64,000 bases of DNA from contig JAOAHD010000007.1 of NCBI GenBank assembly GCA_026415395.1, positions 1,043,972 through 1,107,971 of the forward strand, read 5' to 3'. Both the position numbers and the translations under genes were made by a program. A model generated the notes under the pieces. The model was given only the letters and a program-made list of their open reading frames with translations, did not search any database and had not been told where the DNA came from. The stretch comes from Candidatus Binatia bacterium (GTDB taxonomy: Bacteria > Desulfobacterota > Binatia > HRBIN30). Positions 51,065 to 61,362 of this stretch are shown here, in pieces; the stretch's first letter is position 1, and each line of letters opens with the position of its first letter.

Positions 51065-52120
51065 GTGTTGACGCCGCGCGCGCTCCGCGCATGGTTGGAC
51101 CAACGTGGAGAGCCAGCCTACCGCGCTGAGCAAGTCTTATCCTGGGTGTACCGCAGCGGGGCGCACTCATTTGAGGAACTGACTAATGTGCCCAGGAGCT
51201 TGAGAGCAGCACTGGACCGTGACTTTCGGTGGCCGGCAGCCAGGCTGGAGACGGTGTTGCGCGCGGTAGACGATACGCGCAAACTGCTCCTTCGCTTTGA
51301 CGACGGTGCCACCATCGAGTGTGTGGTAATCCCCGATCCTCCTCGCCTCACGTTGTGCATTTCTTCCCAGGTGGGATGCGGGATGGGCTGCGCGTTTTGT
51401 GCAACGGCGCGCCTGGGGTTGCGCCGTAACCTTGACAGTGCGGAGATTATCGCGCAGGTGCTCGCTGCCCGTTCAGTGTTGCGGCTGGACGAGCGGCTCA
51501 CCAACGTCGTTTTCATGGGCATGGGCGAGCCGCTCGCGAATTACCAGAACCTAGTGGAAGCCATCGAAGTACTGACGGCTCCGTGGGGGTTCGATCTCTC
51601 GGGACGGCGGATCACCGTGTCTACCGTAGGGCTTTTGCCGCAAATGGAGCGTTTGGTGCGCGAGACGCCGGTGCAGCTTGCAGTGTCACTCACGGCAGCG
51701 ACTGATGAGCTTCGCTCGGAGCTCATGCCTGTAAACCGTCGCTACCAACTAGAAGCGCTGATTGACGTTTGCCGCCGCCTGCCCCTGCCACAGCGTCGGC
51801 GAGTCACTTTTGAATATGTCCTTTTGGCCGGCATCAACGATCGCCCGCAGGACGCGCAGCTGCTGGCGCAACTTCTCCGCGGTGTTCGTGCAAAGGTCAA
51901 TTTGATTCCTTTTAACCCCTTTCCGGGGGCGCCTTACGCTAGACCCACGGATGATGTCGTCCGCGAGTTTCAAGAGGTGTTGCTGGCGCGAGGTGTCCAC
52001 ACCACGGTACGGCGCAGTCGGGGATTGGAAGTGCAAGCAGCCTGCGGGCAATTGGCTTTGAGCAGCCAGGGCCAGCAGACCAGCGTGATCAACATGGACT
52101 ACGGCGCACAGCGCTCGTAA
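51065..52120 (+). CDS. rlmN: 23S rRNA (A2503-C2)/tRNA (A37-C2) methyltransferase RlmN
   Basis: Two starts are possible: TTG 51005 (371 residues, overlapping ndk by 35 bases) or GTG 51065 (351 residues), which begins just before the family's N-terminal LTPRALRAWLDQRGEPAYRAE; GTG is preferred on length. The radical-SAM cluster cysteines are in CGMGCAFC, and the two catalytic cysteines are in RLTLCISSQVGC and EVQAACGQLA. MGMGEPLANYQNL is the SAM-binding strand. It makes m2A in 23S rRNA and tRNA. It lies just behind ndk. Confidence 0.95.
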   Translation: MLTPRALRAWLDQRGEPAYRAEQVLSWVYRSGAHSFEELTNVPRSLRAALDRDFRWPAARLETVLRAVDDTRKLLLRFDDGATIECVVIPDPPRLTLCISSQVGCGMGCAFCATARLGLRRNLDSAEIIAQVLAARSVLRLDERLTNVVFMGMGEPLANYQNLVEAIEVLTAPWGFDLSGRRITVSTVGLLPQMERLVRETPVQLAVSLTAATDELRSELMPVNRRYQLEALIDVCRRLPLPQRRRVTFEYVLLAGINDRPQDAQLLAQLLRGVRAKVNLIPFNPFPGAPYARPTDDVVREFQEVLLARGVHTTVRRSRGLEVQAACGQLALSSQGQQTSVINMDYGAQRS

Positions 52121-52142
52121 GCACGGTCGGATCGGGGGCCGC

Positions 52143-53078
52143 GTGGCCGGAATCGGTGTGATTGTCAATCCCCATGCCGGTCGCAACCAGGCGTGGAGAG
52201 AAGTGGCGGAGCGCTTGGATGAGGCCGTGCAAGGCAAGGGCTTCGTGTTGGTGCCCCACACTTTAGAAGCATTGCAGGACGCAGCCATACGTTGTGCCCA
52301 GGAAAAAGTCGACATCGTGGCCATCTGTGGGGGAGATGGAAGTTTCTTCCGAGGCCTGTCTGCTTTGGCCCGCGTTTACGGTGCGCAACAGTTGCCCTTG
52401 TTCTTGCCGTTGCGCGGCGGATCCATGAATACCATCGCGAGGTCTGTGGGGGTGCGCCGTGGAACTCCGCCTAAGGTGCTTGCCCACGTGGTGGAGGCTT
52501 ACGCTTCCGGCCGGCCGCTGCGCACAACGGAACGGCAGCTCCTTCGCATTCACGAGGACCATTACGGGTTCATGGTTGGATGCGGTGTGATCGTAAATTT
52601 CTTGCAGGTCTACTACGGGGGAAAGAGGAGGGGACCGCAAGCGGCAGCCCTTTGGCTAGCGCGGGTAATTGGCTCGGGGCTGGTGGGGGGCGAGTTGGCA
52701 AGACGCATTTTGCAAGGGTTTCGCGCCGACGTCGTATGCGATGGAGAGCGGGTGCCACACCGTAACTACAACGTTTTGTACGCGAGCACGATCACGGATA
52801 TCGGCCTTGGTTTTGTCGCGACCTACTTGGCCACCCGGAAAGCTGGCTATTTTCACTTGCTCGCCGGTCAAGTGCGTGCGAGCCATGTTATCTCCCGCCT
52901 GCACCGACTGCGCGCTGGGTGCCCAATGAACATTCCGGAGCTTTACGACAACATCGCGCAGGATGTCCGGGTTGAGTTTGAGTGGCCAACCCATTACACG
53001 ATCGACGGTGACATTCTCGAAGCAGCATCGCAATTGCGCCTGCGAGCAGGCCCTCGATTAACGATTGTGCAGGAGTAA
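52143..53078 (+). CDS. Diacylglycerol/sphingolipid-kinase-fold lipid kinase
   Basis: GTG 52143 gives 311 residues with the DAGK_cat motifs: GVIVNPHAGRNQAWREVAE at the start and AICGGDGSFFRGLSA near 60-75 (GGDGS where GGDGT is usual). The N-terminal half binds ATP and the C-terminal beta-rich domain (YTIDGDILEAASQLRLRAG) resembles YegS/BmrU. It probably phosphorylates a lipid or a long-chain base. No membrane segment. It follows rlmN by 22 bases and precedes mtnP by five. Confidence 0.87.
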   Translation: MAGIGVIVNPHAGRNQAWREVAERLDEAVQGKGFVLVPHTLEALQDAAIRCAQEKVDIVAICGGDGSFFRGLSALARVYGAQQLPLFLPLRGGSMNTIARSVGVRRGTPPKVLAHVVEAYASGRPLRTTERQLLRIHEDHYGFMVGCGVIVNFLQVYYGGKRRGPQAAALWLARVIGSGLVGGELARRILQGFRADVVCDGERVPHRNYNVLYASTITDIGLGFVATYLATRKAGYFHLLAGQVRASHVISRLHRLRAGCPMNIPELYDNIAQDVRVEFEWPTHYTIDGDILEAASQLRLRAGPRLTIVQE

Positions 53079-53083
53079 CACCG

Positions 53084-53974
53084 TTGGCGGATACGTTGCC
53101 CACCCTTGGGGTTATTGGCGGAAGCGGCCTTTACGAGATGGCCGGACTCGAGTCGGTGCAACACGTGCAACTTTCGACACCGTTTGGCCACCCGTCGGAT
53201 GATTTTGTCATAGGCACTATGGGCGGCGTTCGTTTGGTCTTCTTGCCGCGCCACGGCCGCGGGCATCGGCTGCTGCCTTCAGAGATCAACTACCGCGCCA
53301 ATCTCTGGGGGATGAAACATCTTGGAGTGGAATGGCTGGTTGCGGTGAGCGCTGTGGGTAGCTTGCGCGAGGAGATCCGGCCAGGGCACTTGGTTGTGCC
53401 CAATCAGTTTATTGATCGTACTTCGCGACGCCCAAGCACGTTTTTTGGCAGTGGGATCGTTGCCCACGTGAGTTTCGCAGACCCGGTCTGCCCGGAACTG
53501 GCGGCGTTGGTGGTGGAGGCCGCTCGCAGTGCGGGAGGGACTGTCCACGACAGTGGCACGTATCTCTGCATGGAAGGCCCGCAGTTCTCCACCCGTGCGG
53601 AGTCGCACCTTTACCGGCAGTGGGGTGCACACGTAATCGGGATGACCAATGTACAGGAAGCGAAGCTTGCTCGGGAAGCAGAAATTTGTTTCGCCACCCT
53701 GGCGTTGGCGACCGATTATGATTGTTGGCACGAGTCGGAAGCCGATGTGGCCATTGGGGATGTGCTGCGAATCCTGCAACAAAATGTTTCCTTAGCTCGC
53801 GCGGTGATTACAGCCGTAGCGAGCTGTTTGCCGTTACCGCGCCGGTGCGTATGTGCAAACGCGTTAGAGCATGCTGTCATCACCGATCGCAGTCGCATTC
53901 CGGAGCACCTGTGGCACGATTTGCGGCCGTTGTTGGCGAAGTACTCGAAGCAGTGGCAGAGGGGAGACGAGTGA
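53084..53974 (+). CDS. mtnP: S-methyl-5'-thioadenosine phosphorylase
   Basis: TTG 53084 gives 296 residues of the PNP/MTAP family: GVIGGSGLYEMAGLESV, LPRHGRGHRLLPSEINYRAN with the phosphate-binding His, AVSAVGSLREEI, MEGPQFSTRAESHLYR and GMTNVQEAKLAREAEICFAT with the TDYDCW region. It phosphorolyses methylthioadenosine in the methionine-salvage route. It is followed with a four-base overlap by a PfkB-type kinase. The rest of the salvage pathway (mtnA etc.) is not in the window. Confidence 0.93.
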   Translation: MADTLPTLGVIGGSGLYEMAGLESVQHVQLSTPFGHPSDDFVIGTMGGVRLVFLPRHGRGHRLLPSEINYRANLWGMKHLGVEWLVAVSAVGSLREEIRPGHLVVPNQFIDRTSRRPSTFFGSGIVAHVSFADPVCPELAALVVEAARSAGGTVHDSGTYLCMEGPQFSTRAESHLYRQWGAHVIGMTNVQEAKLAREAEICFATLALATDYDCWHESEADVAIGDVLRILQQNVSLARAVITAVASCLPLPRRCVCANALEHAVITDRSRIPEHLWHDLRPLLAKYSKQWQRGDE

Positions 53975-54879
53975 GCATTTTGGTTGTTGGTTCCGTGTTC
54001 ATGGACAGCCTGGAGACGCCCTACGGTTCGGTGGACCGCACAGTGGGTGGATCGGCGACATATTTTTCCATAGCCGCGAGCTTTTTTACGCCGGTTCAAA
54101 TGGTTGCTGCTGTCGGAGAGGATTTTCCCGAGGAAGAACGGGCCTTTCTGCATCGGCGGGGGATTGATCTGCGCGGGCTTGAAACGCGGCCGGGGAAAAC
54201 CGGATTTTGGCGTGGGCGTTACCACGAGGATATGAACAAGCGCGACACTTTGGAGTTGCAGCTCAACGTCTTCGGGGACTTTCGCCCCCAATTACCCGAC
54301 AGTTATCGCGACGCGCAGTATGTCTTCTTGGCCAACATCGACCCCGAATTGCAAGGAGAGGTTCTGGATCAACTCACCGCTCCCGGCTTGGTCGGCTGCG
54401 ACACGATGAACCACTGGATCGCTAACGCCCGTCCGGCACTGGAACGCCTCCTCGACCGAGTGGACGTGTTGATCATCAACGACGAAGAGGCGAGACAGTT
54501 GAGTGGGGAAGCGAATGTGGTCAAGGCGGCTCGCCGCTTGCTGCAAATGGGCCCGAAGCGCGTACTGATCAAACGCGGCGAGTACGGAGTGATTCAGTTT
54601 TCCCCCGACTCTGTGTTTGCTGTGCCTGCTTTCCCGTTAGAGCAGGTGTTCGATCCGACCGGTGCCGGGGATACATTTGCCGGCGCCTTCATGGGCGCAT
54701 TGGCACGATCTAGGAGTCGATCGGAGCGCGCCCTGCGCGAAGCGATTGTTTACGGGAGTGTGGTTGCCTCCTTTGTCGTCGAGGACTTCGGCCTGGCACG
54801 ATTGAAAACATTGACTTGGGAGCAAATCGAACGCCGCTATCGGCAGTTTGTCAGTTTGACAAACATTGACGGGGCATGA
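53971..54879 (+). CDS. PfkB-family sugar/nucleoside kinase
   Basis: GTG 53971 overlaps the mtnP stop (GTGA) and gives 302 residues. SILVVGSVFMDSLETP opens the fold, DRTVGGSATYFSIAAS matches the family's GG motif, and DPTGAGDTFAGAFMGAL near 225-241 supplies the catalytic aspartate and the anion hole. Coupling with mtnP suggests a substrate from purine or methylthioribose metabolism, for example an adenosine-kinase-like enzyme, but the family is too broad to tell. It overlaps the following GT2 gene by four bases. Confidence 0.9.
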   Translation: MSILVVGSVFMDSLETPYGSVDRTVGGSATYFSIAASFFTPVQMVAAVGEDFPEEERAFLHRRGIDLRGLETRPGKTGFWRGRYHEDMNKRDTLELQLNVFGDFRPQLPDSYRDAQYVFLANIDPELQGEVLDQLTAPGLVGCDTMNHWIANARPALERLLDRVDVLIINDEEARQLSGEANVVKAARRLLQMGPKRVLIKRGEYGVIQFSPDSVFAVPAFPLEQVFDPTGAGDTFAGAFMGALARSRSRSERALREAIVYGSVVASFVVEDFGLARLKTLTWEQIERRYRQFVSLTNIDGA

Positions 54880-55832
54880 AAGCGGAGATTTCTGCTGTCC
54901 TGCCCGTCTACAACGAAGCGCTGAACCTCGAGCCGCTGCACCGAGAGCTGATCGCGGTTTTAGAACGCTTGGGCAGGCCCTTTGAAATCGTTTACGTCGA
55001 CGATGGCAGCACGGATGGCAGCGCAGAGCTGCTCGATCAGTTCAGTTCTGATGACCGTGTGCGAGTGATTCACCTTGCGCGGAATTACGGACAAACCGCT
55101 GCCCTTGCAGCGGGCTTCGACCAAGCAACTGGCGATGTGGTGGTCACCCTGGACGCGGATGGTCAAAACGACCCGAGAGAGATCGGAAAGCTGTTGGCAG
55201 AGATTGACCGTGGCTTTGACCTGGTGGTGGGTTGGCGTTGGCCGCGTCAGGATCCGTTTTGGACGCGGCGCCTTCCGTCCATGTTTGCCAATTGGTTAAT
55301 CGGCCGAATCACGGGCGTACGGCTGCATGACTATGGATGCACGTTAAAGGCGATGCGGAGAGAAGTGGTGTCCGAGCTGCGGCTATATGGGGAAATGCAC
55401 CGCTTCATCCCAGCCTTGGCGGCCGAGGTTGGTGCTCGAATTGCGGAAATTCGTGTGCGGCACCGCCCGCGGCAGGCTGGGAAATCGAAGTATGGTCTTT
55501 CGCGCACTTGGAAAGTGCTGCTCGACTTAGTGGCGGTGAAGTTTTTAACCGGTTATTCAACGCGCCCCATCCAAGTGTTCGGCTCCCTCGGGCTCATATG
55601 TGGATTGGTTGGCATCGCGATTATTGGTGCGCTTGGATTCCAGCGCCTGGTTCTGGGGGTGCCCTTGGCAAACCGGCCGCTTGTCCTGTTGGGAATCTTG
55701 CTGACGGTGGTGGGCATACAATTCGTCAGCATGGGTTTGTTAGGCGAGTTGTTGGTGCGCACATACCATGAGTCGCAAGGAAAACCAATTTACCGTTCGC
55801 GTCGCGCGTCTCAGAGCCAACACTTGCGTTGA
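54876..55832 (+). CDS. GT2 polyprenyl-phosphate glycosyltransferase (ArnC/GtrB-like)
   Basis: ATG 54876 overlaps the PfkB stop by four bases. The 318-residue protein has ISAVLPVYNEALNLEPLH, IVYVDDGSTDGSAELL and VVTLDADGQNDPREI, the GT2 motifs of the DPMS/ArnC clade, plus two C-terminal membrane segments (LGLICGLVGIAIIGALGF and LVLLGILLTVVGIQFVSM). It makes an undecaprenyl-phosphate sugar. It is a second such enzyme, distinct in sequence from the one at 43105, and sits ahead of the UDP-sugar module. Confidence 0.92.
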   Translation: MKAEISAVLPVYNEALNLEPLHRELIAVLERLGRPFEIVYVDDGSTDGSAELLDQFSSDDRVRVIHLARNYGQTAALAAGFDQATGDVVVTLDADGQNDPREIGKLLAEIDRGFDLVVGWRWPRQDPFWTRRLPSMFANWLIGRITGVRLHDYGCTLKAMRREVVSELRLYGEMHRFIPALAAEVGARIAEIRVRHRPRQAGKSKYGLSRTWKVLLDLVAVKFLTGYSTRPIQVFGSLGLICGLVGIAIIGALGFQRLVLGVPLANRPLVLLGILLTVVGIQFVSMGLLGELLVRTYHESQGKPIYRSRRASQSQHLR

Positions 55833-55942
55833 CCTGTTAAGGCAAGCGGGCTACAGGAGCGCCACTTTAAATTTCGGTGGCGCCCCAGTGCTTGTGCTGA
55901 CTGCCATTCGCCCGTCGTGCTCAGCATTCCAAAAGCTTCCGT

Positions 55943-55948
55943 AGGAGG
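55943..55948 (+). promoter_or_regulatory. Strong Shine-Dalgarno sequence for UDP-glucose dehydrogenase
   Basis: AGGAGG four bases before ATG 55953 marks the start. It rules out the in-frame ATG 36 bases upstream. Confidence 0.9.
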
Positions 55949-55952
55949 TTTC

Positions 55953-57266
55953 ATGAAACTCTGCGTCATTGGCACGGGCTATGTGGGTTTGGTGGCGGGG
56001 ACGTGTTTTGCGGAAAGTGGCAACGACGTCATTTGTGTCGATGTCGATGCCGCAAAAATCGAGCGGCTGAAGCGCGGCGAGGTGCCGATTTACGAACCCG
56101 GCCTGGAAGAGTTGATTCGCCGCAACGTCGCGGAAGGTCGCCTTTCGTTTACGACCGAGTTGGCAGACGCCGTGCGCAAGTCCCTGCTGTGCTTCATCGC
56201 AGTCGGAACTCCGCAGAGCGATGATGGCAGTGCCGACCTCGGTGCCGTCATCCGTGTCGCCGCGGAAATTGGCGAAGCGATGGACGGGTATCGTGTGATC
56301 GTGACGAAAAGCACCGTGCCAGTGGGGACATCCGAGCGCGTCCGGCAGGTGATTGCCTCCCGCACGAAGCATCCCTTCGACGTCGTCTCCAATCCCGAGT
56401 TTCTCAAGGAAGGTGCCGCCATCGAGGACTTTATGAAACCCGACCGGGTGGTCATTGGGACGGACAGCCCCCGCGCCCGCGAGCTTTTGCAGGAACTGTA
56501 TGAGCCTTTCGTCCGTACAGAACAACCGATCTTATTCATGAGTGCGGCAAGTGCCGAAATGACCAAGTACTGCGCGAACTCGATGTTGGCAGCCAGAATC
56601 TCCTTGATGAACGAGTTCGCTAATTTGTGTGAAAAAGTTGGGGCGAATATCGACGACGTCCGTCGAGGCGTTGGCTTTGACCGCCGCATTGGACAGCATT
56701 TCCTCTTTCCGGGCGTCGGGTACGGGGGATCCTGCTTTCCGAAGGATGTGAAGGCTGTCATCCGCACGGCGGAGCAGCACGGTCTCGATTTTCGGATGTT
56801 GCGTGCAGCCGAAGAGGTGAACGAGCGGCAAAAGCGGTTGCTCGTGGAGAAGGTGAAAGAGCACTTTGGGGACTACTTGCGAGGGATGCGGTTCGCGGTT
56901 TGGGGGCTAGCCTTTAAGCCGCGTACGGATGACATGCGGGAGGCTCCCTCGATCACGATTATCGAGGCGCTGCTCAAATCGCATGCGGAGGTGCACGCTC
57001 ACGACCCGGAAGCTCTCGCAGAGGCGCGGAAGATTTTTGGGGACCGAATCCATTATCACCGCGTGAACTACGAAGCCTTGCGCGGAGCGGATGCGCTCCT
57101 GATCGTAACGGAATGGAATGAATTCCGTCGGCCGGATTTTGACCGCATGAAGTCCTTGATGAAACACCCGGTCATTTTCGATGGGCGCAATATTTATGAT
57201 CCGGACGACATGCGGGAACGGGGCTTCGTTTATTACTCGGTCGGGCGACGACCCGTGAAACCCTAA
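55953..57266 (+). CDS. ugd: UDP-glucose 6-dehydrogenase
   Basis: The 437-residue protein has [20 protein letters not shown] at the start, [14 protein letters not shown] with the substrate loop at about 149-162, and the catalytic cysteine in [14 protein letters not shown]. It is the UDP-glucose/UDP-N-acetylmannosamine dehydrogenase fold. It oxidises UDP-Glc to UDP-GlcA. The next gene, a UDP-glucuronate decarboxylase-like SDR, follows directly (TAATG), so both should form a UDP-xylose pathway. Confidence 0.95.
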   Translation: MKLCVIGTGYVGLVAGTCFAESGNDVICVDVDAAKIERLKRGEVPIYEPGLEELIRRNVAEGRLSFTTELADAVRKSLLCFIAVGTPQSDDGSADLGAVIRVAAEIGEAMDGYRVIVTKSTVPVGTSERVRQVIASRTKHPFDVVSNPEFLKEGAAIEDFMKPDRVVIGTDSPRARELLQELYEPFVRTEQPILFMSAASAEMTKYCANSMLAARISLMNEFANLCEKVGANIDDVRRGVGFDRRIGQHFLFPGVGYGGSCFPKDVKAVIRTAEQHGLDFRMLRAAEEVNERQKRLLVEKVKEHFGDYLRGMRFAVWGLAFKPRTDDMREAPSITIIEALLKSHAEVHAHDPEALAEARKIFGDRIHYHRVNYEALRGADALLIVTEWNEFRRPDFDRMKSLMKHPVIFDGRNIYDPDDMRERGFVYYSVGRRPVKP

Positions 57267-58225
57267 TGGCAAGGATCCTCATTACTGGAGGCGCTGGTTT
57301 CATTGGCTCGCACTTGTGCGATCGCTTGCTGGCCGAGGGGCACGAAGTGATCGCGATGGACAATTTCTTCACGTCGCACCCGCGCAACATTGCGCACCTT
57401 CTGGGTCACGAGCGATTTCGCTTTGTCAAGCACGACGTTACCGAATACATCTACATTGATGGGCACCTAGATGCCATCCTCCACTTGGCTTCGTTACCGA
57501 GCCCGGTAGATTACTTGCGGGAGCCGATCAAAACGCTCAAGGTCGGCGCGCTCGGTACCCACAAGGCGCTTGGATTGGCACGCAAGCATAAGGCCAAGTT
57601 TCTGCTCGCTTCGACCTCGGAGGTCTACGGCGACCCGCAAGTGCACCCGCAGCCGGAGACATATTGGGGGAATGTGAATCCAATCGGCCCGCGCGGCGTG
57701 TACGACGAGTCGAAACGATTCGCCGAAGCGATGACCATGGCGTACCACCGGTACCACGGGATCGACACACGCATCGTGCGCATCTTCAACACCTATGGTC
57801 CCCGAATGCGCGCGGACGACGGGCGTGTGGTCACGAACTTCATCGCACAAGGTCTCCGCGGCGAGCCACTGACGGTGTACGATGACGGCTCGCGCACGCG
57901 CAGCTTCTGCTACGTGAGCGACCTGGTCGAGGGTATGGTACGTCTATTGGAGTCACCCGTGGTGGAGCCGGTCAACCTGGGCAACCCGCAGGAAATGACG
58001 GTGTTGGAGTTCGCGAAGGTGGTCCAAAGATTGACCGGTGGTCGGTCCGATATTGTGTTCGTGACACCGAAGGACGAGCGCACAAAGGACGATCCGCACA
58101 TCCGACAGCCGGATATCTCCCGTGCCCGGTCGTTGCTTGGCTGGGAGCCGCGCGTGCCTTTGGAGGAAGGGTTGCAGCACACGATTGATTACTTCCGCGC
58201 GCTCTTGGGTCTGGAGGCCAGATGA
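57266..58225 (+). CDS. UDP-glucuronate decarboxylase (UDP-xylose synthase) type SDR
   Basis: ATG 57266 overlaps the last base of ugd. The 319-residue protein has [33 protein letters not shown] and [20 protein letters not shown], and the catalytic [17 protein letters not shown]. This is the UXS signature, distinct from GalE. It decarboxylates UDP-GlcA to UDP-xylose. It overlaps the next SDR gene by four bases, which may interconvert the product. Confidence 0.93.
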   Translation: MARILITGGAGFIGSHLCDRLLAEGHEVIAMDNFFTSHPRNIAHLLGHERFRFVKHDVTEYIYIDGHLDAILHLASLPSPVDYLREPIKTLKVGALGTHKALGLARKHKAKFLLASTSEVYGDPQVHPQPETYWGNVNPIGPRGVYDESKRFAEAMTMAYHRYHGIDTRIVRIFNTYGPRMRADDGRVVTNFIAQGLRGEPLTVYDDGSRTRSFCYVSDLVEGMVRLLESPVVEPVNLGNPQEMTVLEFAKVVQRLTGGRSDIVFVTPKDERTKDDPHIRQPDISRARSLLGWEPRVPLEEGLQHTIDYFRALLGLEAR

Positions 58226-59157
58226 AAATCCTCGTAACCGGCGGAGCAGGCTTTATTGGCTCACATGTGGCCGAGGCGTTTATGCGCGAAGGCCACCGCG
58301 TCATTGTCGTGGACGATTTGTCCTCCGGGCGAGCGGACAATCTCCCACAGGGGGTACGGCTCGAGGTCATGGATATTCGTTCCGAGCAAGTGGCGGACTT
58401 GATCGCCCGGGAACAACCCGAGGTGCTGTGTCACCATGCTGCGCAAATGGACGTGCGCCGGTCAGTGGCGGATCCGCAGTTCGACGCTTCCGTGAATATT
58501 CTCGGGCTTCTCAACTTGTTGGAGGCGGGTCGCCGAAACGGACTGAAGCGGGTCCTGTTCGCCTCGACCGGGGGGGCAATTTATGGAGAACAGCAGGTTT
58601 TTCCCTGTCCGGAGACGCATCCGACCAATCCGGTAAGTCCTTACGGTGTGGCCAAGTTGGCCAGCGAGAAGTACCTGCATTTCTATGCGGAAGCGTACGG
58701 TATTCGCTGGACCGCGTTGCGGTATGCCAATGTATACGGGCCGAGGCAAAATCCACACGGCGAAGCTGGGGTGGTGGCAATTTTCACTGAAAAGTTGTTG
58801 CGCGGGGAGCAACCGGTCATCAATGGCGATGGGAAGCAAACCCGCGATTACGTTTACGTTGGTGACCTGGTCCGCGCAAACATCCTGGCATTGCAAAGCG
58901 ATTATTGTGGCCCGTTGAATTTGGGTACCGGGCGGGAAACGGATGTGAATACCTTGTTTCATCTCCTTTGCCGCGCCTGTGGTGTGGAGCGCCCGGAAGT
59001 GCACGGTCCGGCAAAGCCAGGCGAGCAGCGCCGGAGCTCCATCGATAGCACTTTGGCCGCGCAAGTGTTGGGCTGGCGTCCCGAAGTCGCACTCGAAGAC
59101 GGGCTTCGCCGGACTGTAGAGTACTTCCGCAGTCGATTGCAGCATCCGGGTGCATAG
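58222..59157 (+). CDS. NAD-dependent UDP-sugar 4-epimerase-like SDR
   Basis: The 311-residue protein has [42 protein letters not shown] and an intact catalytic set [15 protein letters not shown]. The layout is that of UDP-glucose/UDP-xylose 4-epimerases. Beside ugd and the decarboxylase it may form UDP-Gal or UDP-L-arabinose. It overlaps the decarboxylase gene by four bases. It is the last gene of the module before the 162-base gap to lepA. Confidence 0.9.
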   Translation: MKILVTGGAGFIGSHVAEAFMREGHRVIVVDDLSSGRADNLPQGVRLEVMDIRSEQVADLIAREQPEVLCHHAAQMDVRRSVADPQFDASVNILGLLNLLEAGRRNGLKRVLFASTGGAIYGEQQVFPCPETHPTNPVSPYGVAKLASEKYLHFYAEAYGIRWTALRYANVYGPRQNPHGEAGVVAIFTEKLLRGEQPVINGDGKQTRDYVYVGDLVRANILALQSDYCGPLNLGTGRETDVNTLFHLLCRACGVERPEVHGPAKPGEQRRSSIDSTLAAQVLGWRPEVALEDGLRRTVEYFRSRLQHPGA

Positions 59158-59319
59158 CCGCCGCGCTCGAACGTTCTTCGGGCGGAAACTCGCGCTGACT
59201 GTGCGCCGGCCGGGGTCGAAGCGCGAGGGGACACATCCGCGCAGGGTCTACTGGCTTGCACGTGGATGTCTGGGGCGGCTACTCAAGTCAGTTCGACAAT
59301 ACGGAAGCTTATTCGCCTG

Positions 59320-61122
59320 ATGGATCCGCGTCGCATTCGCAATTTCTCGATTGTTGCGCACATAGATCACGGCAAGTCCACGCTCGCGGACCGTTTGCTC
59401 GAATACACTGGTGCCATTAGTGAGCGCGAGCGCACCGACCAGGTTCTCGACAGCATGGACCTGGAACGGGAACGGGGGATCACGATTAAGGCTAGCGCTG
59501 TGCGACTCCGGTACGTGGCGGACGACGGGGCGGAGTACACGCTGAACCTGATCGATACTCCGGGCCATGTGGATTTTAGTTACGAGGTATCGCGCAGCCT
59601 GGCGGCTTGCGAAGGAGCCTTGCTGGTTGTCGACGCGGTGCAAGGAGTGGAAGCCCAAACGCTAGCGAACGCCTACCTCGCTTTGGACAACAACCTCGAG
59701 ATCATCCCGGTGATTAACAAAATCGACCTGCCCGGAGCTGATCCGGACCGAGTACGCTCCGAAATCGAGGATATTATCGGGTTGGACGCCTCCGAGGCGA
59801 TTCTGACGAGCGCGAAGCTGGGGACCGGGACCAAAGAAGTTTTGGAGGCTGTAGTGCAGCGGATCCCGCCACCAAAAGGGGAGTTGGAGGCTCCCCTGCG
59901 CGCGCTGATCTTTGATAGCTGGTTCGACCCGTATCACGGCGTTGTGATGATGGTCCGAATATTCGATGGGTCGATTCGCAGGGGGCAGAAGATTCAACTG
60001 ATGGCCACCGGTCGAACGTACGAAGTGCAGCGCGTAGGGGTGCTCACTCCACGGGCTCAACAGGTGGAAAGCTTGGGCGTGGGGGAGGTGGGTATTGTCA
60101 TGGCGGGCATCAAAGAAGTGCACGAGACACAAATCGGCGATACCGTGACCGACGCGGCACGCCCTGCAACGAGCCCTTTGCCAGGCTTCAAGGCAGTGAA
60201 GCCTATGGTATTTAGCGGGCTCTACCCTTCGGATTCCGCTCAGTACGAGCTCCTACGCGATGCGGTAGAGAAGTTGCGGTTAAACGATTCATCGTTCTCG
60301 TTCGAACCGGAAAATTCTTTGGCCCTCGGTTTTGGTTTTCGGTGCGGCTTTCTGGGCCTCCTGCACATGGATATCGTTCGGGAGCGTTTGGAGCGTGAGT
60401 TTGGCTTAGATCTCATTACCACCGCCCCAACCGTTGCCTATCGGGTGACGACGACAAAGGGCGAGGTGCTCACGGTGGATAGTCCGTCCAAGCTGCCGCC
60501 GGAGCAGGAAATTGCCTCTATCGAGGAGCCGGTGATTTTAGCTTCGATTCACGTCCCCGAGACCTACCTCGGGGCCGTGCTCGCGCTCTGTGAGGAGAAA
60601 CGCGGCCGACAGCGTGAACTGAAATTCCTGGGGCGCGGGCGCTTCCTCGTGGTTTACGAGCTGCCGCTCAATGAGATCGTTCTTGACTTTTACGACCGCT
60701 TGAAGTCGGTGAGTAAGGGCTATGCATCCTTGGACTATGAATTTCTGGAGATGCGTCCAGCAGACTTGGTCAAGCTCGATATTCGCATCAACGGCGAGCC
60801 TGTCGACGCGCTGTCGCTGATTGTCCATCGCGACCGAGCCTACCAGCGCGGCCGCGAACTGACGGAAAAGATGCGAGAGCTCATTCCGCGGCAGATGTTC
60901 GAAGTGGCAATCCAAGCAGCAATTGGCAGCCGCGTGATTGCTAGGGAAACGGTCAAGCCGCTGCGGAAAAACGTTACCGCGAAATGCTACGGGGGCGACA
61001 TTACGCGCAAGCGGAAGCTGCTCGAGAAACAAAAGGAAGGAAAAAAGCGTATGAAACAGCTCGGGCGAGTCGAAATCCCGCAGGAGGCATTTTTAGCTGT
61101 GCTCAAGGTGGAAACCGGGTGA
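59320..61122 (+). CDS. lepA: Elongation factor 4 (LepA)
   Basis: ATG 59320 gives 600 residues, the usual LepA length; an in-frame ATG at 59266 would add 18. GTPase motifs are [14 protein letters not shown] (G1), [10 protein letters not shown] (switch), DTPGHVDF (G3) and NKIDLP (G4). The C-terminal LepA-specific region ends in [20 protein letters not shown]. It back-translocates stalled ribosomes. Flanking gaps are 162 and 240 bases; no strong Shine-Dalgarno precedes either start. Confidence 0.97.
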   Translation: MDPRRIRNFSIVAHIDHGKSTLADRLLEYTGAISERERTDQVLDSMDLERERGITIKASAVRLRYVADDGAEYTLNLIDTPGHVDFSYEVSRSLAACEGALLVVDAVQGVEAQTLANAYLALDNNLEIIPVINKIDLPGADPDRVRSEIEDIIGLDASEAILTSAKLGTGTKEVLEAVVQRIPPPKGELEAPLRALIFDSWFDPYHGVVMMVRIFDGSIRRGQKIQLMATGRTYEVQRVGVLTPRAQQVESLGVGEVGIVMAGIKEVHETQIGDTVTDAARPATSPLPGFKAVKPMVFSGLYPSDSAQYELLRDAVEKLRLNDSSFSFEPENSLALGFGFRCGFLGLLHMDIVRERLEREFGLDLITTAPTVAYRVTTTKGEVLTVDSPSKLPPEQEIASIEEPVILASIHVPETYLGAVLALCEEKRGRQRELKFLGRGRFLVVYELPLNEIVLDFYDRLKSVSKGYASLDYEFLEMRPADLVKLDIRINGEPVDALSLIVHRDRAYQRGRELTEKMRELIPRQMFEVAIQAAIGSRVIARETVKPLRKNVTAKCYGGDITRKRKLLEKQKEGKKRMKQLGRVEIPQEAFLAVLKVETG

Positions 61123-61362
61123 GAGGCTAACACCCTTGCAGCGAGTCGTCGCTCCGGCGCGCTTGCGCACAAGGGGTATTGCTCGGATCGAAGGTGGCCA
61201 GCTTTGTTTAGGCAGGGGTTATACATTTGTCGGGGGCGCGGACGACGTTTTGGTATGTTTACTTGCGCGGCGGCTTGTGGAACTCTCACCCAAATATCGT
61301 CGCGCGGCGAGGCTAGTTTGGTCACGAGGTGATCGGACGGCGTGGAGAGTGGGAGCCGGCTG

